Made by a program: the position numbers and the translations under genes. From NCBI RefSeq assembly GCF_018333375.1, contig NZ_BORW01000002.1, forward strand, positions 186,001-250,000: 64,000 bases of DNA. Direction: 5' to 3'. Every line of letters starts with the position of its first letter. Position 1 is the stretch's first letter. Origin of the DNA: Paenibacillus cookii (GTDB lineage: Bacteria; Bacillota; Bacilli; Paenibacillales; Paenibacillaceae). The notes under the pieces were generated by a model. That model saw only the letters and a list, made by a program, of their open reading frames with translations. It did no database searches and was not told the DNA's origin. Of the stretch, positions 26,150 through 34,437 are shown piece by piece.

Positions 26150-26179
26150 AAAAAAGCATCCCTTCGTTCAAAAGGGATG
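26150..26179 (-). terminator. Terminator of the tetR gene
   Basis: CATCCCTT-TTGAACG-AAGGGATG followed by C and six T on the minus strand. It lies between two operator copies, so the MFS gene needs its own promoter downstream of it. Confidence 0.7.
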
Positions 26180-26199
26180 TTCTGCAAAATCAGAAGACG

Positions 26200-26223
26200 A
26201 TTTTGTACAACCCAGTACAAAAT
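26200..26223. promoter_or_regulatory. Perfect TetR operator copy
   Basis: ATTTTGTAC-AACCCA-GTACAAAAT is a 9-base perfect inverted repeat with a 6-base centre. Similar elements lie at 26119-26142 and 26965-26988, flanking the tetR gene on both sides. Confidence 0.72.
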
Positions 26224-26330
26224 TAATCAAAAAAAGATTCCTCGGGAAGCACCCTATCCGTCTCTTGCCCGATCCATCGCAGCCGAGGCCGGCGTTCGCG
26301 CTTCCCAAACCCGGAAAGCGCATGCCGTGC

Positions 26331-26918
26331 CTAATCTAGCGACGATAACGTTCCTTCAATGATGCGTTCCGCCAAGCTTCGGTTCAACGTCGCGGGATAG
26401 ATGACGCCGAGACCGTATAGGCTGCTGAGAAACATGTCAGCCAGTTCGGAAGCCTTGCGGTCCTGCGTAATTTCCCCCGCCTCCTGACCTTGGATGATCG
26501 CTTTTTCGATCGCGTGTTCCAGCAGGTCGACGTGTTCTTTGAAAATGCGTTCGACGGCCGGATCGGTTTTGGCCCGCTCCGCAGCGGCATTAATCAAAAG
26601 GCATCCCCTGTTGTTCGCCCTGGAATCCCCCCGAATTTGCCACTCCAATAATGCCCTCAAGCGATCTTTTACCGGAACCTCCCTCTCCAGAATTTCCATC
26701 TGCTCCTGGATTCCCAGCTCATGATATCTCCGAAGGGCCTGTTCATACAGCTCGTGTTTGCTGCCGAATGCATTGTACAGGCTTCCCCGGCCGAGGCCGG
26801 TTTTATTGCACAGCGCTTCGGTCGAGCATGATTCATAGCCGTTGTCCCAGAACACTTCCATCGCGGCGTCGATCACGGCGTTATCCTTAAACTCGCGCGG
26901 TCTTCCGCTTTTGCTCAT
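26331..26918 (-). CDS. TetR family regulator of the MFS pump
   Basis: A 195-residue repressor starting MSKSGRPREF; GGAG lies 10 bases before this ATG, while the frame is open for 22 more codons through the operator. The helix-turn-helix shows CSTEALCNKTGLGRGSLYNAFGSK, and RGCLLINAAAERA is typical of the AcrR/NemR-like group. Some members of that group sense electrophiles through a cysteine; Cys in RGCLLIN is a candidate. Operators on both sides indicate control of itself and of the MFS gene. Confidence 0.87.
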   Translation of the reverse strand: MSKSGRPREFKDNAVIDAAMEVFWDNGYESCSTEALCNKTGLGRGSLYNAFGSKHELYEQALRRYHELGIQEQMEILEREVPVKDRLRALLEWQIRGDSRANNRGCLLINAAAERAKTDPAVERIFKEHVDLLEHAIEKAIIQGQEAGEITQDRKASELADMFLSSLYGLGVIYPATLNRSLAERIIEGTLSSLD

Positions 26919-26964
26919 CTGGCCTAAACTCCTTTCGGAAAATAATGGTGGTATTAGCATACTT

Positions 26965-26988
26965 ATTTTGTACTGATCTGTCAAATAT
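26965..26988. promoter_or_regulatory. TetR operator copy before tetR
   Basis: ATTTTGTAC-TGATCT-GTCAAATAT: one arm is identical to the perfect copy, the other 6 of 9. It lies about 50 bases before the tetR start, consistent with autorepression. Confidence 0.55.
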
Positions 26989-27029
26989 TATTTGGGCATC
27001 CCTCCGGTTTGATTACGCCCCCAAACGCA

Positions 27030-27062
27030 AAACAGGCCCGTGCGAACATCCTCGCACAGGCC
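27030..27062 (-). terminator. Terminator of the SDR gene
   Basis: GGCCTGTGCGA-GGATGT-TCGCACGGGCC, then TGTTTTG on the minus strand, 17 bases past the stop. Confidence 0.65.
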
Positions 27063-27078
27063 CTCAAAACGGTTGTTA

Positions 27079-27837
27079 TTACAGCGTCAATCCGCCATCG
27101 ACCGGAACGATCGAGCCGGTCATGTAGCTGTTTTTCGGCGAAGCGAGGAACGTAACCACTTCCGCCAGCTCCTCCGGATTGGCGTAACGTCCGATGCGCA
27201 TGTTCGGCAGTTCCTCAGGAACGTATCCGGATTCCTGCATCATGGACGGAACGGCTTGGGTCAAGGACGTATCCACGCTGCCGGGGCAAATCGCGTTTAC
27301 GCGGATTCCTTTTTTCACGTATTCAAGCGCCGCGGATTTCGTAAGCGCAACGACGGCATGCTTGCTTGCCGAATATACCGCAAGACTGTGCTCGCTCCGC
27401 AGTCCCGCGGTCGAAGCGGTGTTGATGATGACGCCGTGTCCCTGCTTTTCCATCACTTTCAGCATATATTTCATGCCGAGGAAAACCCCTTTGACATTGA
27501 CGGAGAAAATCCGGTCAAACTCGGAGTCCTCGATATCCGCAAACATGGAGAATTTTTGCAGGACGCCGGCATTGTTAAAAAAGACGTCGACGCGTCCGTA
27601 GGTCTCCACGGCTTTGTTCACATAGTTTTGGACGTCCTCGCTGTTTGCGACGTTAGCCTGCACGAAGATGCCTTCTCCGCCTTGCTCTTTCACGAGCTTC
27701 AACGTTTCTTCGCCCGTTTGCCGGTTAAAGTCGACGAGCACGACCTTGGCGCCGCCTGCGGCGAATTTCAAACTTGTCGCGCGGCCTATTCCGCTTCCCG
27801 CACCGGTAATGACAACAACTTGATGGTTTTCAGACAT
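27079..27837 (-). CDS. SDR family oxidoreductase
   Basis: A 252-residue classical short-chain dehydrogenase. The cofactor loop is TGAGSGIG (11-18), Asp36 after strand 2 points to NAD(H), NNAG lies near 88-91, Ser142, Tyr155 and Lys159 (YSASK) form the active site, and PGSVDT follows. Such enzymes interconvert an alcohol and a ketone or aldehyde; the substrate cannot be read from sequence. It faces a tetR gene, with a 7-3-7 operator between them, so it is probably induced by its substrate or a related compound. Confidence 0.88.
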   Translation of the reverse strand: MSENHQVVVITGAGSGIGRATSLKFAAGGAKVVLVDFNRQTGEETLKLVKEQGGEGIFVQANVANSEDVQNYVNKAVETYGRVDVFFNNAGVLQKFSMFADIEDSEFDRIFSVNVKGVFLGMKYMLKVMEKQGHGVIINTASTAGLRSEHSLAVYSASKHAVVALTKSAALEYVKKGIRVNAICPGSVDTSLTQAVPSMMQESGYVPEELPNMRIGRYANPEELAEVVTFLASPKNSYMTGSIVPVDGGLTL

Positions 27838-27874
27838 AAGGATTGACTCCTTTAGGATTTAGAATAAAATCAGC

Positions 27875-27914
27875 TAATGATAGTTAAAATATCTGTGTGA
27901 TAGTGCAACTATCA
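27875..27914. promoter_or_regulatory. TetR-type operator between SDR and tetR
   Basis: TGATAGT-GCA-ACTATCA (27898-27914) is a perfect inverted repeat. A further half site, TAATGATAGTT (27875-27885), matches AACTATCATTA exactly in inverted orientation. The segment lies about 40-80 bases before the SDR start and about 160 before tetR. On the minus strand TTGCAC and TAACTA 17 bases apart overlap it as a possible SDR promoter. Confidence 0.6.
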
Positions 27915-28071
27915 TTACACCGATCATTATACGCCTGCCGCAGGCGAATGACAACCGTTTCATCCTGCAGGCGGCGCGGACTTTCCCCGCTTTATCCGGT
28001 TGACAGCCCTCCGGCCATTTGTTATGATCACGAAACAAAAAAACGAACCGTTTGGAAGGAACGTGGACAAT

Positions 28072-28725
28072 TTGAATTCAAAAACCAGATGGGACCGGGA
28101 ACGTACGGAAGCCAAGCAGCAGCGGGTAGCGCTCATGCTGGAAGCAGCCCAAAAGGTGTTCAACCGGAAAGGCCTCGACAAAGCGACGATGCAGGATGTC
28201 GCAACGGAAGCCCATATGGGGGTCGCGACGGTGTTCCGTCATTTTCCGAAAAAAGACAAACTGATCGTCGCAGTTGCAATCAAAATCATCGAATCGCAGA
28301 CCGAAACGTTCGAGGAAATCCTCCGCCGGCCCGGCACTTGCTATGAGCGCCTGGAGCAAATGCTCGACGTATTCATCGGGTTTATCGGCGAAGAACATAG
28401 CGAAAACACCAAATTGATCGAAGCGTTCGAAAGCTACGCCGCCCAATCCCGCGAGCCGCTCGAGGATTTGCCTGCGTACCATGCCGCCGTCGGCCGCATT
28501 CAAACGTCGTTGTCCCAAATTTTAAAGGACGGCATCAACGACGGTTCCCTCCGGGCAGACGTGCCTTTGGAGGAGACGATTGCGACCGTTACGAACGCGT
28601 TTGGCCAGTTTGCCAAAAAATTGTCGCTGCAGAGCAGCATTCCGATGCTCGAATCGAATATCGAACCGGTAAAGCAGCTCGAAATCCTGAAAGCCATGAT
28701 TCTCGATTATTTAAAAGCGACTTGA
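28072..28725 (+). CDS. TetR family regulator divergent from the SDR gene
   Basis: A protein of about 217 residues from the TTG at 28072 (GGAAGGA 10 bases upstream); a GTG at 28063 lies too close to that site. The DNA-binding part shows KATMQDVATEAHMGVATVFRHFPKKDKL. A C-terminal ligand domain follows without recognisable specificity. Divergent arrangement and the palindrome in between point to control of the SDR gene. Confidence 0.82.
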   Translation: MNSKTRWDRERTEAKQQRVALMLEAAQKVFNRKGLDKATMQDVATEAHMGVATVFRHFPKKDKLIVAVAIKIIESQTETFEEILRRPGTCYERLEQMLDVFIGFIGEEHSENTKLIEAFESYAAQSREPLEDLPAYHAAVGRIQTSLSQILKDGINDGSLRADVPLEETIATVTNAFGQFAKKLSLQSSIPMLESNIEPVKQLEILKAMILDYLKAT

Positions 28726-28753
28726 ACGCAACGCGTTGCGATAAAATAAAAAA

Positions 28754-28785
28754 AGAGCCTCAGACTTCGTCTGAAGCTCTTTTTT
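28754..28785. terminator. Bidirectional terminator after tetR
   Basis: AGAGCCTCAGAC-TTC-GTCTGAAGCTCT with one mismatch, flanked by seven A on the left and T6 on the right. It ends tetR and can stop traffic from the opposite side. Confidence 0.8.
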
Positions 28786-28820
28786 GCCGTTTTCCCCCGT
28801 AGACCGGGCCGAAAAACATA

Positions 28821-28864
28821 AAACGCACGGAAACGAATCGCGTGAGCGCCCTTTCCATGCGTTT
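28821..28864 (-). terminator. Terminator of the 71-residue protein gene
   Basis: AAACGCATGGAAA pairs with TTTCCGTGCGTTT (one mismatch); the minus strand continues TATGTTTTTC. Confidence 0.55.
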
Positions 28865-28883
28865 CCATGCTTTTGCTTTCGGT

Positions 28884-29099
28884 TCATGATTTGCGGATCT
28901 CAAAAAATTGGCATTCCCCGCGGGAATGGTATGTCAGGTCGCTGACATCCGACTGGGTAATGACGGTGCTTTCGGTAAATCGGATGATATACGTCAAGGA
29001 GTCGATCAAATGGTCGTCGCGGAATACGCGGATCGGCAGCCTTTGTTCTTCGGCCTCCCGAAAATCCGCTTCCGTCAACAGCTCGCGGACTGTCGCCAT
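28884..29099 (-). CDS. Small conserved-looking protein of unknown function
   Basis: A 71-residue acidic protein beginning MATVRELLTEADFREAEEQ, with GGAGG 10 bases before the ATG and its own terminator, so it looks like a real gene. It has no signal peptide or membrane helix. The middle (RVFRDDHLIDSLTYIIRF) would form beta strands. I do not recognise the family. Confidence 0.7.
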   Translation of the reverse strand: MATVRELLTEADFREAEEQRLPIRVFRDDHLIDSLTYIIRFTESTVITQSDVSDLTYHSRGECQFFEIRKS

Positions 29100-29335
29100 A
29101 ACACGGCAGCCTCCTTTGTTTTTATGTTTTGGATCAAGGCATCCGGGTTTCAGTGAGTTATCGATCCTGCAGGGGCTGCTGTTCTATCGCTCGAATGTCC
29201 CGCTTTGGCGGCAGCTTGTCCCTCCGGGGTCCAATCCGGTAGAATGTAGCCTAAAAGAATATCAGTCCAGCTTGCCCGGCAATGCCAGGATCGTCTCGTA
29301 AGTGATTGTAACATACTTTAAAGGAGCGAAAAACG

Positions 29336-29731
29336 ATGGAACCGAAAGTAACGCCGTTTTTAATGTTTGAAGGGCAGGCCGAAGAGGCGATGAATTTTTA
29401 CGTCTCGGTATTCAGCCCGGCCGAAATCCTGCGCGTAACGCGTTACGGGCCCAACGAATCGGGGACGGAAGGGTCGGTCATGCAGGCGGCCTTTTCCGTT
29501 AAAGGACAAACCATCCTGTGCATCGACAGCAGCGTCCATCACGCCTTTACGTTTACGCCCGCGATTTCGCTGTTCGTCGACTGCGAGTCCGAAGAGGAAA
29601 TCGACGAAACCTTCGCCAAGCTATCCGAAGGCGGTGCCGTCCTGATGCCGCTTGCGGCCTATCCGTTTGCCAAAAAATCCGCTTGGGTTCAGGACCGTTT
29701 CGGGGTTTCTTGGCAATTGAGCTTAAATTAA
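29336..29731 (+). CDS. VOC family protein, PhnB-like
   Basis: A 131-residue VOC protein of the PhnB (3-dmu-9_3-mt) type: KVTPFLMFEGQAEEAMNFYVSVF at the start, VMQAAFSVKGQTILCIDSS in the middle and WVQDRFGVSWQLSL at the end. Family members lack agreed functions and many do not keep the metal site. AAAGGAG precedes the ATG, and it is a single gene with its own terminator. Confidence 0.85.
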   Translation: MEPKVTPFLMFEGQAEEAMNFYVSVFSPAEILRVTRYGPNESGTEGSVMQAAFSVKGQTILCIDSSVHHAFTFTPAISLFVDCESEEEIDETFAKLSEGGAVLMPLAAYPFAKKSAWVQDRFGVSWQLSLN

Positions 29732-29770
29732 GGGGACTTCGCGCGCGGAAGCTTGCAGCCCGGAAAAAGA

Positions 29771-29806
29771 AACGGTTGACCGTTCACCAACGGCCAACCG
29801 TTTTTT
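29771..29806 (+). terminator. Terminator of the PhnB-like gene
   Basis: AACGGTTGACCGTT faces AACGGCCAACCGTT with a CACC loop and a short internal mismatch, followed by T6. Confidence 0.8.
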
Positions 29807-29887
29807 GCAATCCCGGCATGGAATCGCTTTCAGATATCCGGGCTCAAACCGGCCATGCGAAAAGTCGGGCCCGTTTAATCCCCTCTT

Positions 29888-30331
29888 TCATCGGGCTCCG
29901 ATGTTGGTTCCTGCCGGACTTCCGGAGCCGATCAGGTCGCTCCCCGGAGCAAGCTTCAAGAAATAGCCCAGGTTAGGCGAGCCGTCGGCGTTTCGGATGA
30001 CCGAAGGCGTGAGCGACGCGAAATCGGCCGGGCCGGCTGCCAGTCCTTTGCCGTTCACGGAGGCGTTGTTTTTCCACCATACGTTGGTGTTTTCCACATC
30101 CGTTCCGCTTGTTTTGTCGCTCGACCCTCCTGCAAACGAGAGATTGTTCGTGAATCGATGCGTTCCGGGGTCAAAGGCAAAATTGCTTTGCCCGTTGTTC
30201 CAGGAAGTGTTGTTGGTCAGCGTTATGGAACCGGGATTGCTGTTGTAGGTGAAGCCGTGCTTTTTATTTTGGAAGGCGATGCTGTTTTTGACGATGTGAT
30301 CCACCTTGATTTTTTCGCCGCCCAGCGGATT
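29888..30331 (-). pseudogene. 3' remnant of a pectate lyase gene (beta-helix, PL9-like)
   Basis: The open frame encodes only the last 145 or so residues of a parallel beta-helix pectate lyase: VKNSIAFQNKKHGFTYNSNP, ITLTNNTSWNNGQSNFAFD, then the C-terminal FASLTPSVIRNADGSPNLGYFLKLAPGSDLIGSG. Upstream the frame hits a stop within about 12 codons, with AT-rich unrelated sequence, no ribosome binding site and no signal peptide. The N-terminal catalytic half is missing. It is most likely left over from a deletion. The intact gene would have belonged to the pectin set of this region. Confidence 0.75.
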
Positions 30332-30446
30332 ACATATTTAACTTTAATCCCACATAGGAATTACAGATATAATCATTTTTTCATTTTCTTAGTATTTTTT
30401 GATTCCCAGCCTGATCGCCAAGATGGAAGACATCGCATTCCAACGA

Positions 30447-30489
30447 AAAAAAGACCGGCCGTTTCCTCTCCAAGGAACGGTCGGTCTTG
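30447..30489 (-). terminator. Terminator of the amino acid permease gene
   Basis: AAGACCGACCGTTCC pairs with GGAAACGGCCGGTCTT, followed by TTTTTTCG on the minus strand, 20 bases past the stop. Confidence 0.75.
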
Positions 30490-30508
30490 CTTGTGTTGTC
30501 CGGGTTGC

Positions 30509-31867
30509 CTAGTTCGCTTTCCCGCCTGGCCGTTTTCCGCGAAACTTGGCAAAGGACCAAACGATCAGCAGCAGCAGAACGGCAAGACAAATCCCGATGC
30601 TTAAACGGTTTTGCCGGTCCACCACAAAAAATACGGCGATGACCGCCAAACATAACGCGGCGATTCCGGTAACATACGGGTATCCCCACACCTTAAACGA
30701 CGGTTTCACCGGATACCTTTTGCGCAGCTTCATTTGCGACAGCGCAATGCAAATCCATACCAGCAATACGACGAATCCCGGCACGGCCATGAGCACCCTG
30801 AACAGCTGATCCTGCGCGAAAAAGCCAAGCATGGCGCCCGCAAGCAGGATGACCGCGCATAACAGCAGCGTGTTGACCGGACTTCCCTTGCGGTTCGTTT
30901 TGGACAACGCCTTCGGCGCCTCCCCGGCCGCAGCCATCGAATACAGCATCCGCGACGCGCCGTAAATGCCGGAGTTCGCAGCCGACAGCACCGCCGTAAC
31001 CAGAATGAAATTCATAATGTGAGCTGCGCCCGCAAGCCCCGTCGCCGACAGCACCTGCACGAACGGACTGCTTTCCTGCCCGACCTCGTGCCACGGAATC
31101 AAGCCGCAAATGACGAGGATCGGCAGCGTAAAAAACAAAATGATCCTTAAAATGAAATTGCCGACGACCTTGGGCAATATGCGCTCGGCATTTTCCGTCT
31201 CGGTGAGCGTCAAGCCGATCAGCTCGGAGCCGCCGTAGGAGAACATGACGACCAGCATCGCCGAAAAAACGGATGTCCAGCCCCCGGGGAAAAAGCCGCC
31301 GGCACCGGCAAAATTGCTCAGATACGGCGTATTGCCGCTTGGAATGATCCCGAAAATGAGGCAAGTGCCCAGGACGATAAATACGATGATCATGGCGATT
31401 TTGATGCCCGCCAGCCAAAATTCGAATTCCCCGAGCGTCCCTACGCTCAGCAAATTGATCAGGATGATCAATGCCGCGGAAGCCAGGCTCAGCACCCATA
31501 ACGGCACCCCCGGCAGCCAATACTGCAAGAAACTGCCCGCGGCAATGATTTCGATGACGCATACCGAAAGCCACATAAAGCAGTACATCCATCCCAAAAT
31601 GAAGGACACCTTTTCGCCGAATGCTTCCCTCACGAAATCCTTCATATTCCTGCCCTTGTATACCGTGGCCATTTCGGCCATCGCCGCCATCACAACCAGC
31701 AGCAGCAGCCCCGCAAACACGTACGTGACGATGACGCCCGGTCCCGCAAGCCCGACCGTTTCCGCGCTGCCTTTAAAAATGCCTGTTCCGATGACGCCGC
31801 CCATAGCCATAAAACTGATATGTCTAGGCTTTAGTTTTTTCTGCAACGATCCTTCTGGTTGTCCCAT
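30509..31867 (-). CDS. APC family amino acid permease
   Basis: A 452-residue transporter with 12 predicted helices. Helix 1 carries the APC motif MAMGGVIGTGIFKGSA, helix 6 has MFSYGGSELIGLTLTETENAE, and helix 8 has AANSGIYGASRMLYSMA, as in amino acid:proton symporters of the AAT group (GabP, AnsP, LysP relatives). The amino acid cannot be told from sequence. GGAGG lies 6 bases before the ATG at 31867; upstream frame extension lacks a site. Confidence 0.87.
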   Translation of the reverse strand: MGQPEGSLQKKLKPRHISFMAMGGVIGTGIFKGSAETVGLAGPGVIVTYVFAGLLLLVVMAAMAEMATVYKGRNMKDFVREAFGEKVSFILGWMYCFMWLSVCVIEIIAAGSFLQYWLPGVPLWVLSLASAALIILINLLSVGTLGEFEFWLAGIKIAMIIVFIVLGTCLIFGIIPSGNTPYLSNFAGAGGFFPGGWTSVFSAMLVVMFSYGGSELIGLTLTETENAERILPKVVGNFILRIILFFTLPILVICGLIPWHEVGQESSPFVQVLSATGLAGAAHIMNFILVTAVLSAANSGIYGASRMLYSMAAAGEAPKALSKTNRKGSPVNTLLLCAVILLAGAMLGFFAQDQLFRVLMAVPGFVVLLVWICIALSQMKLRKRYPVKPSFKVWGYPYVTGIAALCLAVIAVFFVVDRQNRLSIGICLAVLLLLIVWSFAKFRGKRPGGKAN

Positions 31868-31995
31868 CCATATCCTCCTGATGCACTCATACATGAATGA
31901 CGATGAATTTAATTAAACGTATAGTCCAGTATAAACGATTTTGCGTTTTTGTGAACAATATTTAAGACGGCAATAGGAAAATTTAAACTTAATTT

Positions 31996-32016
31996 AATCG
32001 AGAATAAGGCTCGATT
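31996..32016. promoter_or_regulatory. 7-7-7 inverted repeat between permease and VanZ-RDD gene
   Basis: AATCGAG-AATAAGG-CTCGATT is a perfect 7-base inverted repeat. It lies 64 bases before the plus-strand gene and 130 before the permease start. It could be an operator; there is no T-run to make it a terminator. Confidence 0.35.
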
Positions 32017-32079
32017 ATGTTATGATCATTACCGGCTGTCTTTCCACGGCGGCCTTGATTAAACATTGGCGGTGATCGT

Positions 32080-33201
32080 GTGCTTCATTCCTATCTGTTT
32101 CCCATTTCTTACGCCTTTATGTCTTTTCCGTTTGCGGCGTTGTTGTTCACGCTTCCGTTCCTGATCGTGCAATACCGCAAATACGGTTATATCAATAAAG
32201 TACGGGCGTTTGTATTGTACCTGTTTTTGCTTTACTTAATGAATGCGTTGTATCTTGTGATCCTTCCGCTGCCGTCGTCGCGGCATAACGCCGCGCTGGC
32301 GTCCGGGGCCATGCAGCTGGTGCCGCTGAACTTCATTTTCGATATTCTAAAAGAGACGTCGGTCGTCGGATCGGCTCCGTCCACTTACTGGCATTTGCTG
32401 AAGGAACGGGCGTTTCTCCAGGTCATCTTCAACATCATTCTGACGGTGCCTTTCGGGATGGTGCTCCGTTATTACTTCCGTACGGGCTGGATCCGGTCCA
32501 TCCTGTTTTCGTTCCTGCTCTCCCTCTTTTTCGAGGTGACCCAGCTGACGGGCATTTACGGAATATATGACCATGCATACCGCGTATTCGACGTCGATGA
32601 TCTCATCATGAACACCCTTGGCGGCATTTGCGGGTATGTGGCGGCCGAATGGTTGTCCGGGCTCCTGCCAAGGATCGAAAAACTCGATGAAAACGTGGAT
32701 TTGTCCGCCAAAAGAGTCACATACACCCGCCGGGCCGTCGCGTTTTTGATCGATTCGGTCATCTGGCCGATATTGATGGCGATCTGTTTCATTCTTCATG
32801 TCAAAGCCGCGTTTTGGGTGGCCACGGGGATTTATTTCATTTTGATTCCGTGGCTGACGCATGGCGTGACTCCGGGAAAATGGCTGGTCCGCATCAAGCT
32901 GACGAACATGGGAGAACCCATTACGCTCGCGGCGCTCCTCAAACGTTACGGTCTGCTTTACTGGGTATTTTTCGGGCTTAACCGCCTGTTGGCGGGATCG
33001 CTCGACAACGTGCCGGACGTCGGCCGGCTCATCCTCGGCATGGTCGTCTTCGTCATGGACGCCTGGTTTTTTATCCACGTCCTCATCCGCCTGTTTCGAA
33101 AAGATCCCCAGCTTTTTTACGAGAAACTCAGCAAGACGAAACATGTCATCCTGTGGAACCAACCTGCGGTAACGGTCAAAGAAGAAAAAGAGCCCGATTA
33201 A
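32080..33201 (+). CDS. VanZ-RDD fusion membrane protein
   Basis: A 373-residue membrane protein. Residues 1-200 form a VanZ-like domain (LYLVILPLP, NIILTVPFGMVL, LFFEVTQLTGIYG, RVFDVDDLIMNTLGGICGY). Residues 215-350 form an RDD domain: TRRAVAFLIDSVIW with the first Arg-Asp pair, and THGVTPGKWLVRIKL typical of the third part. VanZ contributes to low-level teicoplanin resistance in enterococci; RDD proteins are of mixed function, some being Na+/H+ antiporters. The combined role is unknown. Start GTG at 32080 with GGTGAT upstream. Confidence 0.8.
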   Translation: MLHSYLFPISYAFMSFPFAALLFTLPFLIVQYRKYGYINKVRAFVLYLFLLYLMNALYLVILPLPSSRHNAALASGAMQLVPLNFIFDILKETSVVGSAPSTYWHLLKERAFLQVIFNIILTVPFGMVLRYYFRTGWIRSILFSFLLSLFFEVTQLTGIYGIYDHAYRVFDVDDLIMNTLGGICGYVAAEWLSGLLPRIEKLDENVDLSAKRVTYTRRAVAFLIDSVIWPILMAICFILHVKAAFWVATGIYFILIPWLTHGVTPGKWLVRIKLTNMGEPITLAALLKRYGLLYWVFFGLNRLLAGSLDNVPDVGRLILGMVVFVMDAWFFIHVLIRLFRKDPQLFYEKLSKTKHVILWNQPAVTVKEEKEPD

Positions 33202-33213
33202 CGGGCTCTTTTT
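33185..33213. terminator. Bidirectional terminator between convergent genes
   Basis: AAAAAGAGCCCG-ATTAA-CGGGCTCTTTTT. The left arm includes the last codons and the loop holds the stop of the VanZ-RDD gene; the minus strand side ends the ABC exporter operon. Confidence 0.85.
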
Positions 33214-33219
33214 CCGTAT

Positions 33220-34437
33220 TCATTCGTATCTCAGCGCTTCGATCGGGTCCAGCCTGGCCGCTTTTCTTGCCGGGAACACCCCGAAGACCATGCCGATGCA
33301 GCCCGAAAAAATGACCGCCAGCAGCACGGAGTTCAGCGATACCGCGGTTTGGATGCTCATGAAATGGCCGACCAGCTTGGAACCGCCGAAGCCGAGCAAA
33401 ACGCCGGCGATGCCGCCGAGAACGGCAAGCGTGACGGATTCGACGAGAAACTGGGACAAAATCGCGCCTTCCCGCGCCCCGATCGCTTTGCGGGTTCCGA
33501 TCTCCCGGGTACGCTCCGTAACGGACACCAGCATGATGTTCATGATGCCGATCCCGCCGACAAGCAGCGAGATGGCCGCGATGCCGCCCAGAAACAGCGT
33601 CAGCGTTTTCGTCACGCTTTCGGCCGAGGACAAGACGTCTTCCTGGCTCTGAACCTTGAAGTCATCTTCCGCGCTTCCCAGCTTATGGCTCTGGCGCATC
33701 GTGTATTCGATCAGCGCGATCGTGCTTTGCATCGCATCCGGAGATTTGGCTTCCACCAGAATATGACGAAGGCCGTTTCTGGAACTGCCGGACATCAAGC
33801 GGGACTGCACGGTCGAAATCGGCGCGATGGCCGTATCGTCCTGGTCCAGGGAGCCGGACGAACCTTTCGCTTTCAGCACGCCGATGACGCGAAACGGGAC
33901 GTTGTTGATGTTGACGATGCTGCCGATCGCGTCAAACCCCGCCTTCCCGAACAGGTTTTCGGCCGTCGTGGCCCCCAAAACGACCACCTTGGCTTTATCC
34001 GTAACTTCATCCTCCGTAAAAAAGCGGCCGATATCCGTTTCCCAGGATTTGATGTCCGCGTAGCTCGGGGTCGTTCCGGTCACGCTGGTTGACGTAACAT
34101 TTTTTCCGTTTTTGAACTGAGCGTTTGCCTGCGTGACTGGCGCTACGTACCGGACGGTATCGATTCGGGAGAGCGGGTCGGCGTCCGTCAGCTTCAGCAT
34201 GCCGCTCCCCGATCCCCCGCTGCCGGATGATCCGGCCGAGGAGGCGGTTATCGTGATCAGGTTGGAGCCCAAGCTTTGGATTTGGCTCGCCACCTGTTCG
34301 TTGGTCCCCTGCCCGATCGAAATCATGGCGATGACGGTCGCAACCCCGATCATGATGCCGAGCATCGTCAAAAAGGAACGGAGCAGGTTGCTTTGCAAAC
34401 TTCGAAAAGAAAGCTTGAACAATTCTCCCATTTTCAT
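33220..34437 (-). CDS. MacB/YknZ-type ABC exporter permease
   Basis: A 405-residue FtsX-fold permease: one N-terminal helix ([22 protein letters not shown]), a large extracytoplasmic MacB core domain (about 45-270) and three C-terminal helices with [26 protein letters not shown] Gly/Ser-rich stretch ([13 protein letters not shown]) interrupts the core domain. It starts inside the stop of the ATPase gene (ATGA overlap), so translation is coupled. With the adaptor and ATPase it makes a complete exporter like YknXYZ, which protects Bacillus subtilis against the SdpC toxin. Substrate here unknown. Confidence 0.88.
   Translation of the reverse strand: MKMGELFKLSFRSLQSNLLRSFLTMLGIMIGVATVIAMISIGQGTNEQVASQIQSLGSNLITITASSAGSSGSGGSGSGMLKLTDADPLSRIDTVRYVAPVTQANAQFKNGKNVTSTSVTGTTPSYADIKSWETDIGRFFTEDEVTDKAKVVVLGATTAENLFGKAGFDAIGSIVNINNVPFRVIGVLKAKGSSGSLDQDDTAIAPISTVQSRLMSGSSRNGLRHILVEAKSPDAMQSTIALIEYTMRQSHKLGSAEDDFKVQSQEDVLSSAESVTKTLTLFLGGIAAISLLVGGIGIMNIMLVSVTERTREIGTRKAIGAREGAILSQFLVESVTLAVLGGIAGVLLGFGGSKLVGHFMSIQTAVSLNSVLLAVIFSGCIGMVFGVFPARKAARLDPIEALRYE

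Noticed and set aside
24666-26339. 557-codon open frame on the plus strand spanning the lysR end, the MFS gene and the terminators
   Set aside because: It crosses operators and terminators and is antisense to a clear 12-helix transporter; the predicted product is His/Arg/Asp-rich low complexity.
31996-32016. Inverted repeat AATCGAG/CTCGATT as a terminator
   Set aside because: No T-run on either side and it lies upstream of both flanking genes, so an operator is more sensible.
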